A DNA stretch of 41,125 bases from Bacillus sp. AFS098217 (GTDB taxonomy: Bacteria; Bacillota; Bacilli; Bacillales; Bacillaceae_G): contig NZ_NVPR01000001.1 in assembly GCF_002551815.1 (NCBI RefSeq), positions 60,281-101,405 on the forward strand, given 5' to 3'. Shown piece after piece: positions 8,574 to 16,472 of the stretch. The translations under genes were made by a program, and so were the position numbers. Every line of letters starts with the position of its first letter. The stretch's first letter is position 1. The notes beneath the pieces were generated by a model. That model was given only the letters and a program-made list of their open reading frames with translations. It did no database searches and had not been told where the DNA came from.

Positions 8574-9276
8574 GTTTACCCCCAAGTCTAATTATCTCCT
8601 CACATATACTCATTAAGTTATCCATTTGTTTTAATAAATTTAATAACTCTTCCTCTGTTGGATAATTAATTTTATATTCAATTCCCCTGCTATAATTTAA
8701 TCTCCATTTAGATAAATATATATAATTATCCCAGTCTATTGGATAAAATCCAATGCACTTAACCAATTTTGAATATACTGTTTCCCTTCCAAATGTGGGA
8801 TAACCCAATTTAAAGCATGCTAGTAAACTAACATTTCTACAGATGAAAAATAATTGAGAAAGATCAAAAGCATTTATCCCGTTTAATTTAAGACTTTTTT
8901 TAGTTTGTGCGTATAAACCTTCGTATGTACTTAAATTTTTATTATAGTTAGTAAAAGGCTTTAAGTCTTTGAATAAAATTAAATTTTCTCTAGAATAAAT
9001 AATCTTACCTTCAAGTTTTAAGTGCCATAAAAACATGGATCCTTCTAAAAGTAATTGATTATAAATAGATTTCCTATACAACGAAATACCAATGCTTTTA
9101 TATCCCAATTCACTTTTTATCGTATCAATAATTTCTTCTATTCTAGATTGCGTTACATCCTCGACTAACAAGAAAATATCTACATCAGAATATTCATCCC
9201 CATCTTCTCTAGCAGTCGAACCAAAAAGTATTACACTTAATAAATCACTTATCCCCCTGAAATCTCGCTTTATCAC
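8566..9276 (-). CDS. Nucleotidyltransferase (Pol-beta superfamily) with helical C-terminal domain
   Basis: 236 residues. ILFGSTAREDGDEYSDVDIF at residues 16-35 is the GS-x10-DxD signature: G19-S20 bind the nucleotide and D31/D33 the metal, so catalysis looks intact. The remaining 140 residues are helical and include LSQLFFICRNVSLLACFKLG, reminiscent of HEPN-like or KNTase C domains. It starts with GTG at 9276, preceded by AGGAGG at 8 bases, and its GTGA overlaps the channel stop. It could transfer nucleotides to a protein, RNA or small molecule, or make a signal for the neighbouring channel. An antibiotic nucleotidyltransferase is an alternative, less likely given the coupling to a channel. 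Confidence 0.85.
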   Translation of the reverse strand: MIKRDFRGISDLLSVILFGSTAREDGDEYSDVDIFLLVEDVTQSRIEEIIDTIKSELGYKSIGISLYRKSIYNQLLLEGSMFLWHLKLEGKIIYSRENLILFKDLKPFTNYNKNLSTYEGLYAQTKKSLKLNGINAFDLSQLFFICRNVSLLACFKLGYPTFGRETVYSKLVKCIGFYPIDWDNYIYLSKWRLNYSRGIEYKINYPTEEELLNLLKQMDNLMSICEEIIRLGGKHE

Positions 9277-10169
9277 TTAGCAATCCTCCTATAAACACCT
9301 GAAACAAGAAACCCCATAAAAATTAAACCTAGCAAATTTTCTATTGTAAATAGTACTGTACTGGTAATTTGAGTAGGCGTAAAATGACCATAACCAACAG
9401 TTGTAAAATTAGTATAACTAGCATATAATGATTGCCAAAAATTCAATTTTATTACTTCATTTCCCTTTACAGTCACAGCTATGTATTCTTTATCAGTAAA
9501 AAAATAAATTAACATTGCAAACATGAATAATATTATTAACGCTGTTCTAAATAGTCGGGATAGCTTTAACCCGTACCCCCAGATAAAATCATTTAATTGT
9601 AATGTACAATAATTGATTAAGGCGATAGTTCTTGAAATAAAATCTTCCCTGTCTCTATGGTAGCTTGTGCTACACTTTACCCTCTCTAATAGTAACTCTT
9701 TTTCCGTATCATGTATTCTAATTAATAACTCATCTGCAGACTTGTTATCTCCTAGTCCTAATTGATTCATTCTTAATTCTTTAAGTAAAGCGACCCTTAA
9801 ATTTGGTTCCGAAGGTAAGCAACTAAATATTTCCTTCAAATTCAGTTTACAATTTCTAAATGTTGCATAGCGCAAGTTACAAGAATTAAATTTAGCGTTT
9901 TCCAAATCACAATTTATGAAATTGGAACCTGTAAAATCAACATTTGTAAATTTTGCATACCTCAAATAGCATTTTTCAATTTCGGTTTGTGTAATTGCAC
10001 ACGTAGAAAAAACAGCATTTTTCAAACCTAAATTTAAAAATCTACTTTTGAAAATTCTAATATTATTTAGATTTAAATCATCTTGCTCTTCATCAAAAAT
10101 TTCAACTTTATTTCGTATAGGATTTTCCTGTATCTCCTGTAATGTCAGTCGATTATCCTGATTCCCCAT
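9273..10169 (-). CDS. Pentapeptide-repeat potassium-type ion channel
   Basis: 298 residues. Residues ~40-112 are pentapeptide repeats with the A(D/N/K)(L/F)xx rhythm (YAKFTNVDFTGSNFINCDLE, then NAKFNSCNLR, YATFRNCKLN). A helical linker (~120-200) leads to TM1 (~209-225), a re-entrant pore loop with selectivity filter TTVGYGHF (256-263), and TM2 (~270-291), the two-TM Ion_trans_2 potassium-channel fold. The ATG follows AGGAGG. As first gene of an operon with a nucleotidyltransferase whose start overlaps its stop, its gating is probably tied to that enzyme: the soluble repeat domain may sense a ligand or protein. Opening it would depolarise the cell. Role in defence is inference. Confidence 0.88.
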   Translation of the reverse strand: MGNQDNRLTLQEIQENPIRNKVEIFDEEQDDLNLNNIRIFKSRFLNLGLKNAVFSTCAITQTEIEKCYLRYAKFTNVDFTGSNFINCDLENAKFNSCNLRYATFRNCKLNLKEIFSCLPSEPNLRVALLKELRMNQLGLGDNKSADELLIRIHDTEKELLLERVKCSTSYHRDREDFISRTIALINYCTLQLNDFIWGYGLKLSRLFRTALIILFMFAMLIYFFTDKEYIAVTVKGNEVIKLNFWQSLYASYTNFTTVGYGHFTPTQITSTVLFTIENLLGLIFMGFLVSGVYRRIAK

Positions 10170-10539
10170 TTATACTAATCCTCCTGCAACTATTCACAAA
10201 TAGCATTCTAGTTATATAAATAATGAAATGAACTTGATGGGATATTAATTTATCATCATTTCCGTTGTGTAAAAATACATTTCATTGGATTAATCCTCAA
10301 ATAAACAAAACTATTATTCAATACTCCCTAAAAATAATTTTTCAGACTAATCCCCATAATAATTTATGGGGATTAGAAATATTACTCTTAAATTATAATA
10401 ATTGAAGAATCAATGGACGTTTGAATAAGCATATTTTTACTGCTAGTAATAAGATATTCTAATTAGCAAAATAAAAAATACTTTCTCTATATCGCATTTT
10501 TAATGAAAATCATATTTTAAAGACCTATTATCTATCTCT
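10170..10539. other. Intergenic region with terminator-like palindrome
   Basis: No gene seen. At 10347-10376 CTAATCCCCAT and its exact complement flank an 8-base loop; read on the minus strand a weak T-rich stretch follows, so it may end the XRE-ImmA operon. The promoter of the channel operon should lie between it and 10169, but I see no consensus -35/-10 pair I would commit to. Confidence 0.5.
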
Positions 10540-11709
10540 TTATGCTTCAGAATGATTCTTTTCCCTCTCACTTACTAATGTTACAATTTGTGGTTCTTGA
10601 TACTCAAGATATCCCCTCTCAACATTGGTGATTTCTTCAATAAATTCGGTTGGGAGTAGTACATTGTATTTTTTTAAAATTTCTTTTGGTATTTCATGAC
10701 CTTTAAAAACACTATTTTCCACTAACAATTCAATTGCTTGCTTTAGAGCTATTGGCTTCGATATAGATTTTATATTATCTAAGGGTTCATTAGTTCTCCA
10801 TTTTCTGTAACTTATTTGTCTTTGTAACTTTTGATAATCTTCACTTGAAATTATCCCCAAATTAAAGGCTCTCATTACCATAGCACCAATTGAGATTTGC
10901 CACTTTTTCTTTAGATTAACGTAATAATCTAGGTTTAGTGGATCTAGACTTACATCTTTTGAAAAGGCTTCTCTAGGTAGCATGAAACAAGCAGCAAATT
11001 CATCAGCTTCATCTTCCATTTCTCTATATTCCTCTTTTTCTAAACTTTGGGGATCTAATACCTCAGAATGTAAAATCCAGTGCCCTAATTCATGCGCTAT
11101 ACTGAATTGTTGTCTATAATAAGAATATTCTTCTCCTTCAAGTACCACGGTATAATAGATGTTTCCATTAATTTTTGTTTGACTACTAAAGGCATCAACC
11201 TTCTCCATGTTATTTGAAATTAATGAAACAACAAAACCATGTTCTTCTAAGATTCTTAAAATGTTAGTAATAGGTTTATCAGATAACCCAAATTCTTTTC
11301 GTGCCTGTTCAGCAATGGCCTCAATTGAATCAAATTTATCAATTACTGGCTTTATTGGTAACTGTGGAAAATCAATATAGTTTTCCAAGAAATCTCGTAT
11401 TAAAACAGTCATATTTTTAGTAAACTCACTAGGTTTTTTTTCCTTTTGAGTAGAAGTTAGACGAGATCTAAAAAATGTCCCCTCTGTTTCCATAGCAAAT
11501 GTATCCTCTCCGAAGAAAAACTCTCTTGGAAACTTAAGATTACTGATTATGCGGAATAATACCTCCAAGCTAGGAACAGCCTTATCATTTTCATACTTTG
11601 AGACCATTTGCTTTGTTACACCTATATCATCAGCTAAATCAGTAATAGACTTTGCCCTAAAACGCCTTGCCTCCCTTAGTCGATTACCATTGAATTTAAC
11701 ATCTAGCAT
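10540..11709 (-). CDS. XRE-family regulator fused to ImmA/IrrE zinc metallopeptidase
   Basis: 389 residues. The N-terminus is a helix-turn-helix domain (ARRFRAKSITDLADDIGVTK, then QMVSKYENDKAVPS) and the central part an IrrE/ImmA peptidase with HELGH in FSIAHELGHWILHSE and a downstream EADEFAACFMLP that supplies the third zinc ligand. In characterised relatives (ImmA of ICEBs1, IrrE) the peptidase cleaves a repressor. The start is the ATG at 11709 (GGAGG, 8-base spacing) rather than an ATG five codons upstream that overlaps this ribosome site. It follows a 242-aa gene by 38 bases in one operon. Likely controls its own operon or a stress/prophage-like response of the element. Confidence 0.88.
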   Translation of the reverse strand: MLDVKFNGNRLREARRFRAKSITDLADDIGVTKQMVSKYENDKAVPSLEVLFRIISNLKFPREFFFGEDTFAMETEGTFFRSRLTSTQKEKKPSEFTKNMTVLIRDFLENYIDFPQLPIKPVIDKFDSIEAIAEQARKEFGLSDKPITNILRILEEHGFVVSLISNNMEKVDAFSSQTKINGNIYYTVVLEGEEYSYYRQQFSIAHELGHWILHSEVLDPQSLEKEEYREMEDEADEFAACFMLPREAFSKDVSLDPLNLDYYVNLKKKWQISIGAMVMRAFNLGIISSEDYQKLQRQISYRKWRTNEPLDNIKSISKPIALKQAIELLVENSVFKGHEIPKEILKKYNVLLPTEFIEEITNVERGYLEYQEPQIVTLVSEREKNHSEA

Positions 11710-11747
11710 TGCTAATTCCTCCAAGTTTGCTTAAAGAAGAATCAGCT

Positions 11748-12476
11748 TCATTCAGATTCCTCTTTCGCTTTTTTAGACAGCTTAATTTCATCAATTTTTT
11801 CATTACTATTTTTAACTGCAGCCTTTAATTTTACAATGGTTCTTTCTGGTGTGTCATCATTAATTGCAGCACTATTAGAATAATTAGTCGGCATATATTT
11901 AGATAAATTCACTTCATCAATTACTTCCCCATTGCTTGTTAACAAGATTGCTTTAGCAGCTGTTGCAATTCCTTTTTCCTCTTCTAGTGTAAACACAATA
12001 ATCTTATTAACCTGATCATATCTATCCCCTAGTATCTCCTTAGACTGCTCTTCTCTCTCATCATCATAAGAAGTATCATCAAAAAGGTCGGTTTGAAAAA
12101 ACGGTGCTTCATTATCTACACATTTATTTTTGACAAGTACGCAATCTAAGTAATGGTATGGCTTTTTCCCTAAATCCCTTAAAATTTTTTTATAGTTATT
12201 ATCTCTAAAAAATAAAAATAACTCCCCTGTTTTGTTTTCTAAAATAGTAACACACTCCCATAAAGCATTTCTTTTGATATGTACAGGAATATTCCCTGTT
12301 TCCAGAGCTAATTGATGCAATCGAGAGTATTTTACATCCCAAATATTTTGATTTCTTCCATTATTAGTTGCTCCCCCAGTAACAGCTTTAATATCATTCA
12401 ATTCTTCTACGCAACTTTTTGAAAAAACATGTGTCATTTTTTTTAGTAATTCTGTATCACTATCAATAGAAGCCAT
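11748..12476 (-). CDS. Partner protein of the XRE-ImmA regulator, function unknown
   Basis: 242 residues, soluble, no signal peptide. It starts at an ATG preceded by GGAGGAG. N-terminal two thirds look globular (IWDVKYSRLHQLALETGNIP, ILENKTGELFLFFRDNNYKK, HYLDCVLVKN); the C-terminal tail from about residue 205 is highly charged and lysine-rich (KIDEIKLSKKAKEESE). It resembles uncharacterised proteins found beside XRE-ImmA genes (I recall a DUF5986 family, not verified). Being upstream of an ImmA protease in the same operon, it may be the protease's substrate, a toxin or an effector; none of these is shown. Confidence 0.78.
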   Translation of the reverse strand: MASIDSDTELLKKMTHVFSKSCVEELNDIKAVTGGATNNGRNQNIWDVKYSRLHQLALETGNIPVHIKRNALWECVTILENKTGELFLFFRDNNYKKILRDLGKKPYHYLDCVLVKNKCVDNEAPFFQTDLFDDTSYDDEREEQSKEILGDRYDQVNKIIVFTLEEEKGIATAAKAILLTSNGEVIDEVNLSKYMPTNYSNSAAINDDTPERTIVKLKAAVKNSNEKIDEIKLSKKAKEESE

Positions 12477-12828
12477 GCTTCTCCTCCACTCTTTAAAAAA
12501 CCGTATTTTTGTATATAATATCGCATATTAATCAAAAAAAGTCAACCGAATTTGTTTTTTTAATAGTAAAAGTTATACCGAACACATGTATCTGAAAGGT
12601 TTCTATATTATCTATCCATTTAATTCTTATCTATAAAAAGGGCACCAAAATAACCCTGTTTCCAGTATTTAATACTAGAAACAGGGTTATAGAGAGTAAA
12701 AATTTATGATTATGTAATACTTCGAACGCTTAAATTTAATAATTTCACGCTTGAATCCATTTAGTATATAACCTCATTCATCAAATGATGGAAATGTATG
12801 TATCTTTCTTTTTATTTTGATAATTTTT
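12477..12828. other. Intergenic region with a long palindrome
   Basis: No gene seen. ATAACCCTGTTTC at 12650-12662 and its exact complement at 12678-12690 enclose AGTATT-T-AATACT, so the whole 41 bases can fold into one hairpin. In the minus direction TTATTTTGG follows, making it a likely terminator for the replication gene and small ORF. The promoter of the XRE-ImmA operon should lie between 12480 and 12640. Confidence 0.55.
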
Positions 12829-12942
12829 TTATACGCTGTTATCTTCTTGTACTTCTGTTTTTTTCTTTCTTCCCAAAACCAGAACAACAAAAAATAATGA
12901 AAATAGTACATAAATTAATAATAACAATGGTTCTTCATACAT
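12829..12942 (-). CDS. Small membrane protein, 37 residues
   Basis: A short ORF: MYEEPLLLLIYVLFSLFFVV followed by LVLGRKKKTEVQEDNSV. It has one strong hydrophobic helix (residues ~5-23), then a basic then acidic tail, as in many single-TM small proteins, with inside-positive topology. GGGG lies directly against the ATG, which is a poor ribosome-site spacing, and that is the main doubt. It sits 36 bases after the replication-initiator gene on the same strand. Confidence 0.4.
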   Translation of the reverse strand: MYEEPLLLLIYVLFSLFFVVLVLGRKKKTEVQEDNSV

Positions 12943-12978
12943 CCCCTTTATACCCTAATTTCTTCTCTTAATAAAGGG

Positions 12979-13839
12979 TCATAGATTTAAATTCTTTATT
13001 AAACGCTTTCTATTTTTAAACGTACTAAGTGTCATTGATTCTTTAACTTTCTTTTCACCATATGTATTTATTAGATAATTAAATCCTGCAGCAGTTTCAA
13101 TATTTTTAATGTTAGATACAGATAAAGGAGTGAAATTCTTCTTCCTATTGTGTTTCTTTATTTGAGTCATAAGATCCTTGAAATGATATTTCTCTAATAT
13201 ATATTCTGCGTATTCCCTAGTGAGCAGATTCACTGCTTTTCTCGTTGAATCATACTGTTTCATTGTATAGCGAGATGGACGAATCTCGATTCGAAGTATG
13301 TTAGCAGCAGCTTGAATATTAGCCTCATTTTCTTTAATTGACCTATATTGTTCTTGTTTATTATAAATAACAATTGCACTTGTTTTATTAGAAAAAGTAA
13401 TCCCTTCATTGTCGTTATAAAGATTCTTGGTATATTTTGAAAAGGAGAGTTTTGATAATTTCTCAACTGCTTGTTCAATATTTTTTGTTTGAATATCATG
13501 CGTTGTATCAAGCCTAGAAACAGTCCATTCTTCTTTATCTACAGTTATTTGCAGATAATTTAATAATAATTCATCTAGGTTTCTCCAAAAGGTTTCTAAT
13601 TCAAATATACCTTGGATAAGATTATTTATTTTATTTATAACCCGTGCTACAGATGCAGTTATAGCAAGCGTTTTTGTTTGTAAATAGTACTTTATATGTA
13701 AGTACTCTAATTGGAACTCTATTTTAGTTATTAAATTCTTATTACTATCATAATAGCTAAAATCTTTATATTCGTACTGATTTAAAATATTTATATCTAT
13801 CTCGATATTGGTTGATTTAAGGATAATAGTGTCGAACAA
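12979..13839 (-). CDS. Phage/plasmid replication initiator, gene II/X-like
   Basis: 286 residues. The pattern SRLDTTHDI (residues ~107-115), then SAIVIYNKQEQ and ILRIEIRPSRYTMKQ follows the v-R-D-t-h-d ... iYdK ... lRiEir rhythm of phage/plasmid replication proteins of the II/X type, which nick one strand to start rolling-circle replication. The start appears to be TTG at 13839; a stop codon eight codons upstream rules out a longer form, and AAGGAA lies 12 bases upstream. It suggests the excised circle can replicate. Family assignment is moderate; I cannot point with certainty to the nicking tyrosine. Confidence 0.65.
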   Translation of the reverse strand: MFDTIILKSTNIEIDINILNQYEYKDFSYYDSNKNLITKIEFQLEYLHIKYYLQTKTLAITASVARVINKINNLIQGIFELETFWRNLDELLLNYLQITVDKEEWTVSRLDTTHDIQTKNIEQAVEKLSKLSFSKYTKNLYNDNEGITFSNKTSAIVIYNKQEQYRSIKENEANIQAAANILRIEIRPSRYTMKQYDSTRKAVNLLTREYAEYILEKYHFKDLMTQIKKHNRKKNFTPLSVSNIKNIETAAGFNYLINTYGEKKVKESMTLSTFKNRKRLIKNLNL

Positions 13840-13896
13840 TTTATGTATATATTCCTTTCTATTTTAATTATGTTGGGTCATTTTTTTAACTTCTTT

Positions 13897-14565
13897 TTAG
13901 GAGTTACTACTCTGTATGAATAATGGCTTTCCTTCCAAAAATACAGGTACTTTAGCATCCCTATTTCTTCTAAACCTTTCATAATTAACTCCTAAGTCGC
14001 TGACCGCTTGCTTTACTGTTTTATATGGCTGATATGTTAATCTTCCCTCCTCATCATAGTAGAAAACATTGGTTACAGTATTTTTATCCTTCAATACATT
14101 TTCTTGATAACTTAAGCATTGAATATTCTCCAAGGAGTAATCACCTTGTGGATCAATTCGATCGATTGTTGGTCTGTCTACTTGATCCTCTCCCCACTCC
14201 TTATAAATTTCAGTTTGATGTTTCCAATCATCCTTAAATAATTTCTTATTCTTTAAATCCTCATACATATCACGCCAACTATCCCATTCACATTTTACAT
14301 TCTCATAACCTTTTTTCTTCTTACTTCGACTTCTTTGAATCGCTAACTTACATGATTCCCTTAATAAGAATTCTGCTAGATTTTTCTCCTTTTCAGCTTT
14401 TCGTTTTTCAGCTATCTTTTTATTTCTACACACCTTGCACATGTAATTTATCTTGTAGAATTCCTCTTTCACTTTCCATCTTCTGCATTTTGTACACCAA
14501 AATAATAATTCTTCACCCTTATTTTTCGTAATATTCCGACTCTTAAATTCACAATTGTTTCCCAT
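13897..14565 (-). CDS. HNH-type endonuclease-like protein with zinc ribbon
   Basis: 222 residues. The N-terminus has two cysteine pairs, CTKCRRWKVKEEFY and YMCKVCRNKK, a zinc-ribbon-like knuckle, then a lysine-rich helix. Residues ~130-160, RPTIDRIDPQGDYSLENIQC, match the core of phage-type HNH nucleases (xSIDRIDnxkgYtxdNirwvs), with D/N catalytic positions present but the first histidine replaced. The C-terminus (YKTVKQAVSDLGVNYERFRR) resembles a NUMOD/HTH DNA-binding segment found in such homing-type nucleases. The ATG follows AAAGGGG at 8 bases. Possible roles: homing nuclease or nuclease of the element's own transfer or replication. Activity is uncertain. Confidence 0.7.
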   Translation of the reverse strand: MGNNCEFKSRNITKNKGEELLFWCTKCRRWKVKEEFYKINYMCKVCRNKKIAEKRKAEKEKNLAEFLLRESCKLAIQRSRSKKKKGYENVKCEWDSWRDMYEDLKNKKLFKDDWKHQTEIYKEWGEDQVDRPTIDRIDPQGDYSLENIQCLSYQENVLKDKNTVTNVFYYDEEGRLTYQPYKTVKQAVSDLGVNYERFRRNRDAKVPVFLEGKPLFIQSSNS

Positions 14566-15131
14566 ACTACATTCCCCTTTATCTCATTTAATCTTTACAA
14601 ATAAAAAAACGTAAATATACACAGTGTGAACACTATCATATCAACGTTTTCTCTCGTTTGTATTATGTTGTTAATTCTACATCGAAACCATATGGACACT
14701 CAAATCGTGTGGTTTCATCTAGAAAACTTTCTATAAAAACTACGATAGGAATTTCCAATAATCATAAATGTTAGTGCGTGTTTTCTATCTACATATCATA
14801 TATATTCATGCAATGATCCCTTTGATTTTCATAATTTCTTTCAAATCTGCCTACTAAGCTCTTTACGTAACCAACATCCCACTCGCGCATAGAGTTTTTT
14901 AGATATCGTTAGAAAAATATCCTATTTACTTTATATTCGATAGCTCAAATTTTCCAATTTGCTAAAAAGAACATGTTTTTATTGCATATTCTAGGAAAGT
15001 AAATACGATAGGAAACCATTAAGTATGTAGCAGAATCAATTAAATCGTTGGGGGTTATGAAAACTTTCTGCTTTTATTTATTACTTATTTTCGATAACAC
15101 AAATAGAAAGCGAAACAAGAATCATATATAT
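14566..15131. other. Intergenic region upstream of the HNH-Rep genes
   Basis: No ORF of substance. Near 14600-14655 nested inverted repeats (AAACGT...ACGTTT around AGTGT-GA-ACACT) form an operator- or origin-like structure just upstream of the HNH start. The rest is AT-rich with no feature I can name. Confidence 0.4.
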
Positions 15132-15584
15132 TTACTCACTATGTTTACTTAACAATTTTTTATATAAGTTATTACCTTCATACTGACTTTTAAGTCCCAT
15201 AAGCAATATAGTAAAGGCTAAAGCCAGGATTGTAAAAGCATTGGAGTTCTCAGTTAAATATGTCTCTAACCTCCCCGATTGTAACAATTTAAGATTAGGA
15301 ATTATTAAAATTCCACTCATAAAAACTAGATACAAAAAGACCTCAAGCAATTCAAATATCCTTCTTAACCATATAGAGCTTGCAACCTTTTTAGCAAATT
15401 CAACCATGTCTAAATACACCATAGCAATACCACTTAAGGAGAACCCAAAAAAGGATGCAACTGATAAATTAATTAATCCGCGAGCGTATAAAAAGGACAA
15501 TAAAATTAATATAAGGCCAAAATAGATGGTAAAATCATTCCTTTTTTTAATAACCGTTTCATATAATTGTTTCCAATTATCCAT
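15132..15584 (-). CDS. Four-TM membrane protein of unknown function
   Basis: 150 residues from the ATG at 15584, which has GGAGG five bases upstream; a TTG four codons earlier overlaps that site. Four hydrophobic segments are evident: FTIYFGLILILLSFLY, LSVASFFGFSLSGIAMVYLD, IFELLEVFLYLVFMSGILII and AFTILALAFTILLMGL, with short charged ends. No conserved motif recognised. It is divergent from the resolvase gene and alone in its unit. A membrane effector or superinfection protein is possible, without evidence. Confidence 0.7.
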   Translation of the reverse strand: MDNWKQLYETVIKKRNDFTIYFGLILILLSFLYARGLINLSVASFFGFSLSGIAMVYLDMVEFAKKVASSIWLRRIFELLEVFLYLVFMSGILIIPNLKLLQSGRLETYLTENSNAFTILALAFTILLMGLKSQYEGNNLYKKLLSKHSE

Positions 15585-15896
15585 AACAACCTCCAAAATT
15601 TTATTTCCCTATATAAAGATATAACATTTTTATTTTTATTACTAATTTTATTTATACAATTATTCCCTATACTTATTTTAGTTTTAATCCTAATTAATCC
15701 ATTCCTTTCTATTTCAATCTCCATTCAATTATCCCTATTCACCCTAAATATTTACCTACTATAAACAAATGAAATAGAAAAGGGGATCATAACTTAAAAG
15801 TTTTGACACTGATTTCCAAAAGTGATAATATCAAGGTGTCACACAGTGTCATAACTTAGTGTCATAAATAAACGGAGAAAAAGGGGGATTTTACAT
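15585..15896. promoter_or_regulatory. Divergent regulatory region with TGTCA repeats (possible res site)
   Basis: Just upstream of the resolvase, 15787-15865 holds TCATAACTTA twice (15787-15796, 15849-15858) and GTGTCA/TGACAC-like units at 15805, 15836, 15846 and 15859, some in opposite orientation. Resolvases of this family bind repeated half-sites beside their own gene, so this could be the resolution site and promoter-operator. Remaining sequence is AT-rich with no gene. Confidence 0.5.
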
Positions 15897-16472
15897 ATGA
15901 AATATGGATATGCAAGAGTAAGTACATTGCAGCAAGATCTTGAATCCCAAATTCAAATATTAGAAAAGGAAGGTTGCGAAGAAATCTATTCTGAAAAATT
16001 CACAGGAACAAGCGTAGACAGACCGCAATTCCAAGAGTTGCTATCAAAATTAGAGCCTAGAGATACTCTCGTTGTAACAAAACTAGATAGATTGGCTCGT
16101 AACACAAAAGAAGGCATTACAATCATAGAAGAATTATTCGAAAAGAAAGTAAGAGTTCATGTTCTGAATGTAGGGCTCATGGAAGATACAACGATGGGTA
16201 ACTTCTTCTTACAAACACTGTTAGCCGTGGCGGAAATGGAGCGCAACCTAATAGTTGAGAGAACACAAGAGGGCAAAGCCATAGCCAAGCAACGTGAAGA
16301 CTTTAAGGAAGGACGGCCAAAGAAATACAATAAAAAGCAGATAGCACATGCACTGCAGCTATTAGAGACAAACTCATACAAACAAGTAGAAGAGATAACA
16401 GGCATTAGTAAAAGTACATTAATACGAGCCGTACGAGAGAAGAAAAAAGTACTGTTTAATAAAACATGTTAA
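15897..16472 (+). CDS. Small serine recombinase (resolvase/invertase)
   Basis: 191 residues of the Tn3-resolvase/invertase class. YARVST at residues 5-10 carries the catalytic serine (S9), and KLDRLARN with E...R residues follow; [19 protein letters not shown] is the E-helix typical of the family; the C-terminus [10 protein letters not shown]...[12 protein letters not shown] is a helix-turn-helix. The ATG follows GGGGG at 9 bases. It likely resolves multimers of the excised circle or inverts a segment, acting at the repeats just upstream. It differs from the large integrase at 18297 and would not be expected to catalyse integration. Confidence 0.92.
   Translation: MKYGYARVSTLQQDLESQIQILEKEGCEEIYSEKFTGTSVDRPQFQELLSKLEPRDTLVVTKLDRLARNTKEGITIIEELFEKKVRVHVLNVGLMEDTTMGNFFLQTLLAVAEMERNLIVERTQEGKAIAKQREDFKEGRPKKYNKKQIAHALQLLETNSYKQVEEITGISKSTLIRAVREKKKVLFNKTC

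Noticed and set aside
8566-9276. Reading the nucleotidyltransferase as an aminoglycoside or lincosamide resistance enzyme
   Set aside because: Only the generic GS/DxD core is shared; gene overlap with a channel gene fits a multi-gene system better. Not excluded.
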